Assembly (NCBI RefSeq): GCF_949628215.1
Contig: NC_134276.1
Span: 69,666,233-69,730,232 of the forward strand
DNA length: 64,000 nucleotides
Source of the DNA: Phalacrocorax aristotelis
Lineage: Eukaryota > Chordata > Aves > Suliformes > Phalacrocoracidae
Reading direction: 5' to 3'
The position numbers and the translations under genes are program-made. Of the stretch, positions 1 to 10,409 are shown one piece after another. The notes under the pieces were generated by a model. That model saw nothing but the letters and a program-made list of their open reading frames with translations. It had not been told where the DNA came from and did not search any database. Each line of letters starts with the position of its first letter. The stretch's first letter is position 1.

Positions 1-711
1 TGAAACATTCAGACTATGATAATGAAGAAACGTTGATGGCATGCACACCCGCTTCCGAGAGTCAGCTAAAAGGGTGTAGGTGGGGGTAGATTATGCCAGT
101 TGAATTTGGGCCTACTTTTAAAATATTGGATTTCTGCAAAATCAGGTGAGAAAATGTTTCATTTACATGGTAGAAAAATATGCTTTCCCTAGTTTCCTGT
201 GTATTAGAGACTCTAGATCCTATCACATCACATCTCCAACCCTACTAAGAGATTGCCCCCACCTGGTGCCTCAGTGTGGTCTCCGTGAGCTGCCACCATT
301 CCTCTTGGCTCTTTGCACTTGTGACCAGGAATAACTTGGATTAGCATCTTAAAGCACTACCACCCTACTACCAAGAAGCAGCCCGTGAATCTCAGTAATG
401 TTGCATTTTCTACACTCACAGCTGGTCAAGGTCAAGGTGTCCTAAATGTTTACAGGAGATCGCTGATGAATGGAGAGCTGTTCAGACATGCTGAATTGCA
501 GATAGCTACTTTAACTGACTTAATTAGAATAGGCTCAGTATAAATGCTGCGTGAAGATGAATTTTGTTTCTGCTAGCAGCTAAGTGGTCTTTATCTAGAG
601 GCTAAATAGGCTGGAAAAAAATTGAGGTATGGACAAACTTCAAATAAATCATAAAAGGAAGGTGAATGAATGGAGAACTGAGTGCTTGATTGAAATACAC
701 ACGGTGTTTCG

Positions 712-731
712 ACAGTATACGTATATACTGT
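712..731. repeat. Short perfect inverted repeat (hairpin)
   Basis: The arms ACAGTATA (712-719) and TATACTGT (724-731) are exact reverse complements separated by the four bases CGTA. In an AT-rich genome such an 8-base stem can arise by chance, so no function is claimed. Confidence 0.7.
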
Positions 732-1589
732 GCACTCCTATGGTAGTGTCAATTTTCCAGGTCAGGCGGAAAGAGTTATGAGAGAGTTTGACCCAGTTAT
801 TGCTGAGACCCTCTGAGGCAATTCAGTATTGGATTACTGCTAGTAAAGGGCATGCAGAACATAACACAATCTTTCTGCTAATTGCCGTGAGCCTGCAAAA
901 GCAATTTTTTTTACCATAATAGAGAAAACCAAGTGTTATTCAGGACTTTTGGATTCTACTCAAGATTCTACTCAAGAGCAGAAGAGGCCAGTAATAAATA
1001 CAGATTCATTTCCAGAAACGCAATAAATATGGAGGTATGCTCTGCTTTTCCCATCAGACGTATTTTAGAATAGGTTATATACTGTAAACAAAAGGAAATA
1101 AGAGTATTTTAGTATTCTTCAAAGACACACCTGGAATTTATCAGTCAGTTGTAAATGTCATGTTGTGGTTTCTTTTTCCTCCCTTCCACCCAGATAGCAC
1201 AAATCCCTGACAACACCCCCTTACCCCCACCCACAAAAATAAGAAGAGTGCTGAGAGGGGCATGGTGGGGTCTTTGTTCTGAATGATGCTGCAGTGGCTT
1301 CCTTTCATTTCTTCCTGGAATACAGAAAGATGAATCCTTTGTTAGAGCAGCAGGGTGCAATTTCACTGCATCCCTAAATTTTTATGGAGACCACATCTGT
1401 CTTTTATGTTTTGTCACTGCAGGAGAAGCTGTCCTATTTCAGTTCTTCCTTCCAGAAAGAAAGGGGCCGTGCCCTGTAGCAAACTATTACATGGGAAGAT
1501 CCTGTTCTGAATGCAGACTTCCTCTTTTATGACAAATTATTCCTGTCTACTCTACCAAGGACACAGAAATGCTGGAGAGATGCTTGACA

Positions 1590-1870
1590 GCATTCATCTT
1601 ACCTAACCTGAGGCATCTGCCAGGTAGATGTCTCCACCTAAGCTAGACTAGGGCTCCCTTGCTAGACTAATGGATAGAAACATGCATTTCTAGTTCGTGA
1701 GTCATCTGATCTGGTTTGGATGATTACCTTAGGACAAGATGAATCACAAGGCAGAAGGGCTCATTTCTCTCTGCTGATAAGAAAAGAGTGGCTTAGGAGA
1801 GTTGCTCTGATGGAGACATCTCCTTTGTAGATGCCTACATTTAGGTGAGGTGGATTGTACCCTCTGAATC
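1590..1870. repeat. Possible old unclassified interspersed repeat
   Basis: Two related 17-base words in the same orientation (1624-1640 and 1827-1843, both beginning GTAGATG) sit about 200 bases apart. A third similar word, beginning GTAGGTGTCTACA, lies at 9165-9181 inside the segment that interrupts the old CR1. This pattern fits decayed copies of one repeat family, but I cannot name the family or set its boundaries. A chance resemblance is possible. Confidence 0.25.
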
Positions 1871-2559
1871 AGAAAGATCAGGAATTAGTGTCTGGCAGTA
1901 GTTCCGTAAAATATCAAGGTCAACCCACTTTGCTGAAACCATTTAGACAGTTTGGCAGTGGTTGCTGGGGTTCCATCAAAAATTTTCTGGCAGGGTAAGG
2001 CTCTGCTTTTTCTGTGTGTATTATTCCAAACAGGAGAAGAGTTAGCCTACTAACTAAGCTTCCAGGATAAAAAGGGTTATTTCTTCAGTGCTGAGGTTAA
2101 TCTATTGCTCTGTGATTTTTAAGGAAATCTTGAAGCTTAAATGCTATAATGAAAACCTGCAAGAAGATCACGCCAATAAAAACCACACAAAAAAAAATTA
2201 ATTTATGTAGCTTTATTCCCGAAAGTCTACCTGTACCTCTCAAATCATTAGTGCAGAAGAAAGCATTACAATTTTTCCTTGCTCTGTCTTAAAGACTGTC
2301 ATTTTGATGTAATTTTATTACTGGGTTCTACAAATTGCTGCTACTTACTTTAAATATCAAGTTAACTCGGAGGCATTGCAGCTTTTGCAAAAAATGCAGG
2401 ATCACAATATTGCTGGGAGGTCCTGCCTCAGCTGCAAGGTGCCTGGGAATTTTCAATAAAACAGGGTAATTCCTCCCACCTCACCTTTTATATGAGATAA
2501 GCCTCTGGGAAGTAGCCACTTGACCAACCGGGAGCAGGTACCACTGGTGTTACTCAAGT

Positions 2560-3060
2560 ATTAGCTGCGTATTAACCATCCTTTAACAAAAAGGATAAAC
2601 CAGAACTGCATGACAAGCCAGCACTTGGAGAGATCAAGAGGGTGCGATCTAAACAGCATGATTCAAAACAGCTGTTTTCTGCTCTTTGAACATATGCATA
2701 GAGAGAAATATTGCTCCTCAGTTCCCGTACATCACTGGGGAAGGACTGTGAGAGCACACACAGAGTGGCCCTGGAACGTGTATGCTTGAGGGGAAGAGTC
2801 CTAATTCAGCTTACTGTAACATAACATAATTTACCGAAGTAGTCACCATTCAGATCACAGCATTTAGATTTGTGGCTCTTGGTAAATTCTGCAATAGGTG
2901 CAAAACTGAGCTGGGAATAGGAAATGCAGGGATCTGTGAGAGCACATTAATGCAGTGGGGAAATCAGTACTAGGGAAAACGTTATTTCTAAATGTACAGC
3001 TTTCATGGGCATTCAAAGACATCAAAGACTTATCTCTGATTCTGAAAACATATTGGGATT
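2560..3060. other. Non-coding unique sequence
   Basis: I see no gene, repeat family or structured element in this stretch. Short open frames such as the one on the minus strand at 2572-2757 show no family resemblance. Confidence 0.55.
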
Positions 3061-3480
3061 AAAATAACATTGAGCTAAATTAATATTATTGGTGTTAATA
3101 ATTGTAATAAAACAAAAAAGGAGACAAATCCCTCTGTTCTAAATTTATTCAGCTGTCTTTGAAAGATGCATGCGCCCTTATTAAATCAAATTTATTCCAT
3201 TTTCTCATCAATTTTGCTTCTGTTGTTTGCCCACTTGTTTTCTTTAAGAAAATTTCTGGCATTCCTATTTAAAATCATGTGGCCAACTGCATCGTGTATC
3301 CAGCTGACACAAATGCTTATGAATTGCCTATGATAAATTCACCGAGCATGTAGGACACCCAGATATTACATGAGAAAACTATTTTCATTCTTTGTGTAAA
3401 GGAGTCGCTATACAAAATATTTTTAATGAGGCATTGTCCAGTTGTATATATCCTTAGATGAAGCATCATTAAAAGACGCT
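3060..3480. promoter_or_regulatory. Candidate conserved non-coding element
   Basis: This AT-rich, complex block has no repeat signature. It holds TAAT/ATTA cores, an E-box CAGCTG (3150-3155), a TCF/LEF-like CTTTGAA (3157-3163) and then ATGCATGCGC. Dense homeodomain-type words in complex sequence are typical of vertebrate developmental enhancers, but they also occur by chance in AT-rich DNA. Function is inferred from composition only. Cross-species alignment is the decisive evidence and is not available here. Confidence 0.2.
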
Positions 3481-5600
3481 GTAATGGTTAAAGACTCTGC
3501 TACATTAAGAACTTTTTAGAACTGTGAAGCTAGTATTGGAAAGGCAGTGAAATTGAAGTTTCAGTCCCATACATGGACCTAACCAATATTCTTAACACCA
3601 GGGAGCCTGCCCCTCAAAAACTCCTCCCAGTGAACCGTCCTTGGCCGACCACATGCAACACCTCTTCCAAGTGACAGGTGCCTGCCACAAAATGCCTTCT
3701 CCTGCGGTTTAAACAAAGAGGTACGGGCTGCTTTGTATCAGACAGATATGGGATACTGGCTGAGCACAGTTATCTCCATTTCTGCATGATGCCTGTTGAC
3801 AGCACAGCACAGCACTTGTCATGTCACGGCTGTCACATAGGTTCCCTGTGCATTCAGAGCCCCCCTTCCAACATACATGCATTCAACTCATCTGTGCTTA
3901 ATCATTCCGCACAACCCCCTCCCCCTCCCTTATCCACTTCCTGAAAAACCTTAAATATGTACTCTCAGCCTGTGAACTCTGGTACTAGCCTCAGTCACTC
4001 ACTCATACAAGTTAAATGAACTATGAATAGAAGGTAAGTGGGAGGTAATAGGATGGAATTAATGTCGTTTTGGTGGATCTGGATTTCCAGGCATCAAACC
4101 TGTGTTTTAGTCTCTAATGCCCTAGTGGGCACAAATATTGTGTTACTGCTTAAGACAAATACAACAGGAAGACATGTTACTATTAAGTCTTTTTAAAATC
4201 CAAACCAATTCATTTAATAGATAAAACAATTCAACTGCTTCTCAACTCTGAAAAAGCCATACAACGCATTGCATCTGATCCTGATTTATTGGTATTCATG
4301 CTTCCCAATGTGTGTGGAGTCCTTTTGGCAGGAGCTGACGTTCTCTCATCTGTTGTATCCTGATACACATCTGCTCAGAAGTGTCACATGTAGGTCAGGC
4401 ACAGCCAGAGCCACAGACAAATGGTACGAAGGCAGATGGTTACCAACTGCATTCTGGGCAAGGTTTTGGCTGAACAAGGTAATCACTTGCTCAGCTCTCA
4501 AACGTATTTCCCAATTTCCCTGGGTTTTTTCCCACCTTTTTTTTTTTTTTAATGGTGGTAAAATCTGGACAAGGAAGATTTCTCTACTGTGTGCTGCAAC
4601 TTGTCATTGCCAACAACCTTTGTTATTTACCAGAGCTTTAGCAGCATCATGTAATTTAGCTATAAATTGTTCACATATCACTTTTCAGAGAGGTCACAAA
4701 GGGGGCCATTTTTTGATAAAGAAGAATTGGATGGAACCCTTCCACCCTGATTTCTAGTGTAAATGTTAAACCCATCACTCACACCTAATCCGAAATTAAT
4801 AACATAGTCTAGCAATACCACTGCTGGAGTTCACCTCTCTGTTGCTTCCCATGTTTTATTATCTTGACGGTTTTTCTTCACAGCAACCTAATAGGTTACC
4901 CCAAAACACCAGATCATGCTTCTATTTTAAATGCAGAATGAGTTGTGACTAAATATACTAATTTTAAATTACTGAATAACCTGAATATGAAGGTTGTTTT
5001 ATTTCAGTTAGGATGCTGCCTGAGGTTTTGGTGTTTTGGGATTTCTTTCCGGTGTCTACGTGATATGTTTAACAATACTAATGATGAACTGATAATTATA
5101 TCTTGGGCTATTGTGTGATGTCTAAAATGTGATGGGTGTTTACCATGTAAATCTTGAGTACAATTCTGTATCAACTAGTGATTATTCAGCTTCATGAAAG
5201 GCTACTACAATTAAATGATCAATCATATGCGAGGATTAATACTAGTTTCATGGTCATTGTCCTTTTCTCCAGAGTCACCTGTACTGAGTGAATAAACTGG
5301 TAGAAAATCATTTCCTCTCTCCCCTTATAAAAATAACTTCAATTTTGTTGATATGTGATGTGCTATTGAAATAATATTTCAGATTAATATTTATAGGCAT
5401 TTCCGTTCTGTACACATACGTTGATTGGGTTCATCTGCACTGTGCAGGCATGCACATTTCTTGTTAGCTAATGAAAATAGTAATTATAATAGCAGTACTA
5501 ATACTGCTCTTCTTTGTAAGGCATGTCGATATCTCTGGGTGAAAAATGCCATAGAAGAAGTAGGTAATATATAGTTGCATCATCTATATTGTGGCATATA
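3480..5600. other. Non-coding unique sequence
   Basis: No supported gene. The 162-codon open frame at 4269-4757 begins at TTG, reads through a T-tract at about 4537-4550, and resembles no family I know. A short CAGCA run (about 3800-3816) and that T-tract are the only low-complexity features. Confidence 0.55.
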
Positions 5601-5622
5601 GGTTACTATGTTGTTAGGTGAT

Positions 5623-5675
5623 GTTTACAATGTTGTAAACACGGTTGTTATATGATGTTATTACAACAATAACAA
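5623..5675. repeat. Cluster of two inverted repeats
   Basis: The first palindrome has arms GTTTACAA (5623-5630) and TTGTAAAC (5633-5640) with only TG between them. The second follows at once, with arms TTGTTAT (5645-5651) and ATAACAA (5669-5675) around a 17-base loop. The surroundings are AT-rich, so chance is a real possibility. Confidence 0.65.
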
Positions 5676-5679
5676 TACC

Positions 5680-8590
5680 TTATTTCGATGATTTTTTAAA
5701 AATTTGAGCTCCTTAGATATAGTAATACTCTGGATACTTTTTGCTCTTTCTTTTGTTTAAATGCACAGAACCAAAGTGTGCAGACAAGTCAGGCTTATAT
5801 GAGAGGATGCCATTATTTACATATTCACTTATTTTCCCATTCAGAGTGTGAGTGCAACTGATTGGACTCAAGCCTTAGATTTCAGATTTCCAAACCGTGT
5901 GATGACAGGAGGCGTGGTTCAGCCAAAATTCCTCTCTACTTGGTTGCCATTTTGCCTGTGCAACACGTGCAGGTCCTGTGCCCTGCACTAGTTCCAGTTA
6001 CTTCGATGTGCTGAAAATTGTCTGCCATTTTTGCACCACTACTAGATGCCAGGAGATGTGCTATTTAATTGTCATGATTAGGACTACATCTGACTGTGTT
6101 ACTCAAGAAAAGTCAACCTCCTACTAAACATCAGCACACAGCTAACCACCCCTTTACAAAAATCTCTTCTCCAGTGAAGTACCCCAAATTGGTAAGCACT
6201 AGCTGAAAAGATGCTCATCTGCTCCATGAGTGCCCCTGTAAGCAGCCAATGTTACTGTGAATGGTATTTTTGATATGTTGCAATCACATTGTGCAATCAG
6301 ATATTTTGTGAAATGGCTGTTGTATGATATGACTGCAACACATACATACATAATTGGACTCTCTGAGAGGAGACACACTGACAGGACACATACTGAGAAA
6401 ACTGAAAGGTCTGTGTATGACTCCAGATTTCCTGAAGAACTAAAATGATTGAAAAAGTGTTCTTTTTTCTTTCTTTTGGCAGCTTATTCAGAATGATGAG
6501 ACACCCAGTATCTAAAGCCAAATGGCTTCTGCTTAATGATGGCAGAGACACAGGGAAAAAGTATTGGACTCATTGAAGTCTACAGGATTTTGGCCTTTGA
6601 TTTCAATAGGCGAGAAATCAGTCAGCGATTTCTAAGGGGCATAGAGGACTACAAGCTACAGAGGACTGGAAACTATGCTCAGGATGATCGGACATTGCAT
6701 GTGCACTTACAGAACAGAACCTGAAGAACTTCAGTGACATGCAAGACATCTGCAATATTTAAGAGCAAGAAGAAGCCAATACATAACTGAGCAAAAAAGC
6801 AGAGAAATTATCCAGTTTCCACATAGCTAATAGAAAATATATTTTTTTCTTTCACTGTTCTTTTGTGCAAATGCCTGTATGATCTGCACGCAGCAGATGC
6901 ACAAAGGCAATTGCATGCCAGATGTATGTGTATGGCTCCAAGGTCCTGACAAACCAGCAGTCTGGACTGGGAACCTGGCTGGAAAGTGCCATCAGGCCCA
7001 TTTAGGTGTTAGGTACCACGGTCTCATCCTGACACACCACCAAGGTGTGGTCGAAGGCACTCCCACGTCCGTCCATTTGGATGCAGCCAGATTTCACTCT
7101 TTGATCAGTTTGTGGGGACACTGCATGCTCAGGGTGCTGCTGTCTAAGCAAGTTGCCAATTAGCTAATATTCCCAGAGACAGGTTGCAATCTTGCCCATT
7201 CACTTGGGACTCAAAAGGATTCTCCAGGAAGAACAGATCCCATTTATGATTTTCCTCAATGATATTAAGAGAGGAGCTGGCTTTCTGTGTCTGGTCTGAC
7301 GTCTGAGGATGTGCTAACTGGGGACAGCAGGACACTGCATCAGACCTGCTGTGGACTAGTGTGAAAAGTTGGGGCAAAGTGACAATTCATTAAATTGGTG
7401 TTGCCTCCCCTTCCAAAGATGAGCAAGAAGATTAACAGCTGTGTTTGTGAGGTGCTTTGAAATCTGGAGATTAAATTTATATGCCTAAAGTCATGTGCAG
7501 TGCTAAATACTATTATTGTCTTCTGAAATTAGAAACACCTTCCAAACGGTTTCAAACTGTTCTCCCACATAGTCAAATAAAGGAAATTAATCTTGGCCAC
7601 AATTAACTTTCTATCTGCATTTCTCAACCTGCTCCATCTGCTACTTCATCTGACCTGTTCCTACACTTCACTGATCAAATGTGGTTGCGAGCTTATCCAT
7701 CATCTTACAGCATAATGAAGTGTAAACATTTTCTGCATCAATCTATCACGTGAGCTATGGCTATGGAGTTCAAAAGATTGCATCCAAGACCAATTTAAAC
7801 TTTAATCACAACCATGCTGAATGATGGGCTACTTGCCATTAGCAGATATATTTGCCCTTTGCTGCTGGACATTCTCAATGAGCCCAGAAAATCTATAATT
7901 GGAATAAACATTTGGAATTGACCAGAATTAAAAAAAATATATTAAAAAAACCCCAAATGACAACCCAAATCATTTTTCCCACATGACCTTGTTTAATAGC
8001 TATCCTTAACATCTAGATTGCTATTTGGGGTGAGTACAAGGGAAAACAGGACAGCAAAATGATGTCAATGACATGAAAGCAGATGCTGGAAGCAAAGATG
8101 CAAGACTAAAGATCATTATACCAGAGGTATTGCCTGTATCATTCAATTTTGTCTCATATTGTCCATTGTTACATAAAGACTATTTCAAAACAGCCTGCAA
8201 AAAAAGCAATCATACACCATTTCATGCACACAGCTGAAGCCATCAAGCAGCAACATAGCACTGGTACACTAAAGCCAAAACCTGACATCACTGGTTTTCA
8301 GTACTGTTGTCAGATAATATTAATAGTAACTGAATCCATCATCTGGTCCTCAGAAAGGAAAAACAATCTTTCTCCACGAGTCCTCACATCCACAGTATGT
8401 AATATGAAATTCAGAATGGCCAAGCTGTAAAACGTGTTGCAAACAGCAAGGGGGAGGGAGGGCTCTGAGGAATACAGGGAAAGCAAGAGGAGGACAAAGG
8501 AAAGCACAGGTCCAGCAACTCACAAGGGAGAAGGGGAACAATGGCCAAAGTATTCAACACCCTCAGTCATCACAAAATGAGGTTAATTAG
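5680..8590. other. Non-coding, mostly unique sequence
   Basis: No gene is supported. The stretch contains one old-repeat signature (6566-6610, listed separately) and short AT-rich low-complexity runs near 7930-7960. The overlapping open frames on the two strands at 6257-6551 are short and unrelated to any family I recognise. Confidence 0.55.
6566..6610. repeat. Old amniote repeat signature (GACTTCAATGG type)
   Basis: The segment carries CATTGAAGTC, then GGATTTTGGCC, then TTTGATTTCAATAGG. This order resembles a signature recalled from many old, decayed interspersed repeats in bird, turtle and crocodile genomes. Similar words occur at 13324-13380, 21486-21503, 27295-27316 and 49097-49158. The family name and boundaries are unknown to me. 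Confidence 0.35.
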
Positions 8591-9099
8591 GGCTAGATAT
8601 TTATGACTACTTTAATAGGGAATAGAAGTGCAGGAAGAACTTTCAAAAGAAGAGTCTAAACAACATTTAGATAAGTAGAATTATTCAAATTGGCAACACC
8701 CAATGAAATACACTCTGGAGAACTTGCAGAGATGGCTGAAGCAATTTCTGTTTCTCTAACAATTATCTTCAAGGGCTTATGGAACATCTTGGAGAAGTGT
8801 AGAATGTCAAACACGGCACATGTTTTTAAAAAGGTGGGAAAGAGTCTGAGGAGCTAGAGCTCAGGGAATGTAACTTTGATGCTTAGAACAAATTATTAAG
8901 CAAATACCACTGAAGCACCTAAAGGATAATACAGTGATTGAAAACCAGCAATCGTGGAGTTATCAAGAAGAATCATGTCAAACCAATCTAATTTCGGTCT
9001 TTGACTAAATAATTGGCCTAGGGGATAACAACAAACATGATTTGCTTTGACTTTCATATGGCTTTTCACACTGCTCTACGTGTCATTCCCCTAAGCAAA

Positions 9100-9555
9100 A
9101 AAAAAGATAGGTAGGACAAGATTCAGCCTCCGATTCATGCATAGAAATGTCTCGTGTTTACCATGTAGGTGTCTACACATAACCTAGCCATCTAAGATTC
9201 CTTTGTAGGGAGGAGATCTAGGGCTCAATGCAATTGCCCACATAAAGGCATCTAGTACCATCTGAGATGCCTCCTGGCTGAGCTACAGCTACCACTTCAA
9301 AGCAGGGTGGACATCCCATAGGTCCTGTGCCAGATCTGCCAGCCCCCTGTGGCTGCCCTGAGGCCATCGCTCTACAGTCCAGAAGAAGAATTCACCTCCC
9401 CCCTCATTGTCCACCTGAGGAGGAGCAGAACAGCTCTCCAGCCTCTACCCACTGTAACAGCAGCTTAGACATCTAGCTCATAGGTGGACGCATACACTGA
9501 GGGAAAAACATGTTTAGAGGGTTGAGGGTTTTTTGCTAGTCTGGGCTGTATTTCA
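9100..9555. repeat. Sequence interrupting the old CR1, possible nested repeat
   Basis: The CR1 match stops just after the DFSKAF-like region (about 9095) and resumes by about 9640. The intervening DNA does not follow CR1. It starts next to an A-run (9099-9107) and holds a word (9165-9181) related to those at 1624 and 1827. No target-site duplication or terminal repeat is obvious, so it may be an insertion or a deletion with filler. The class is unknown and the edges are approximate. Confidence 0.35.
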
Positions 9556-10149
9556 AAGAATATTCAGCAGGGATTTACCTCCGGTTTGGTCATGTTAAGC
9601 AACTTGTAGGATGGAACAGAGAACATTTTTTCTGCCATTCATAGGTGACAGCAAACTGGAAAGGAATGCAGGTCCTTTGGAGGACAGGGATAACATTTTA
9701 AATTATTTCGACAAGCTGGAGAAGTGACCCAAGGTCTGCAGGGCACTCGGTAAAAAGAAATGCAAAAAGCTTCCTTTAGTCATAAGATGTGAATACAGAA
9801 ATACACAATGGAGAACTAACGGTAAGTCACCAGCAGAGTGGAAAATAATTTGGCAATTACTGTGATTCACAAGCTAAAAATGTGTGAGTGATGGTACTGC
9901 AGAAAAGACAACTCCCATTCTTGGATTTACTGGCAGGAATGTCATGTGCAAGACACCAGAAGTATTTAACATGCTCCAATCCATAATGATAAGGTCCCCA
10001 CTAGAGTGTTACTCTATCCAGGGCCAATAACCACTCTTTAAAGAAAGATATGACAAACTACAGAGAGAATAGAGGAGAAAAAATAAGTATGACATGAGGG
10101 TTACACAACATCACTTCTGCATGAATTCATGGGTTTTGCTGTGCTTACT

Positions 10150-10184
10150 GGGGGGAGGACTGGGGGATAGGGGCAAGGGGAGGG
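10150..10184 (+). other. G-quadruplex-type G-run tract
   Basis: Five G-runs of three or more lie close together: 10150-10155, 10162-10166, 10170-10173, 10177-10180 and 10182-10184. Loops are 6, 3, 3 and 1 bases. This satisfies the usual pattern for an intramolecular G-quadruplex on the plus strand. It lies in a part of the old CR1 interval where CR1 homology is weak, so it may be later sequence. Confidence 0.6.
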
Positions 10185-10409
10185 CAGGAGCCTGTACCAG
10201 TCCCCCAGCTCATCAGAGGTTAGAACAAGGAGGAACATCAAACTTCCTCTGTCAGCTAAGGGCAGGACACAAGATAATTGGCTAGATTTGCATCAGTGAG
10301 ATGTATTTAAATTCTGGAGCCTCTTTTATGGGAGATATTTAGGAACAGGTTCGACAAAGAGGGATGGTTAATACTGCTTCAGAGCAACAGAAGGTGGACC
10401 CCTGGCTCT

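Larger units (their letters stand above)
1..2560. other. Non-coding unique sequence, AT-rich
   Basis: I see no gene here. All frames carry frequent stops and no recognisable exon is present. The stretch holds a short hairpin (712-731) and a pair of similar 17-base words about 200 bases apart (1624-1640 and 1827-1843), each annotated separately. The rest looks like ordinary unique vertebrate intergenic or intronic DNA. An AATAAA-type word near 2175 has no gene upstream and is probably chance. Confidence 0.6.

Noticed and set aside
2160..2210. AATAAA word and A-run considered as a polyadenylation site or retrogene tail
   Set aside because: No open frame, exon or target-site duplication lies upstream; AT-rich background gives such words often.
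4269..4757. 162-codon plus-strand open frame
   Set aside because: It begins at TTG and reads through a T-tract; no domain seen.
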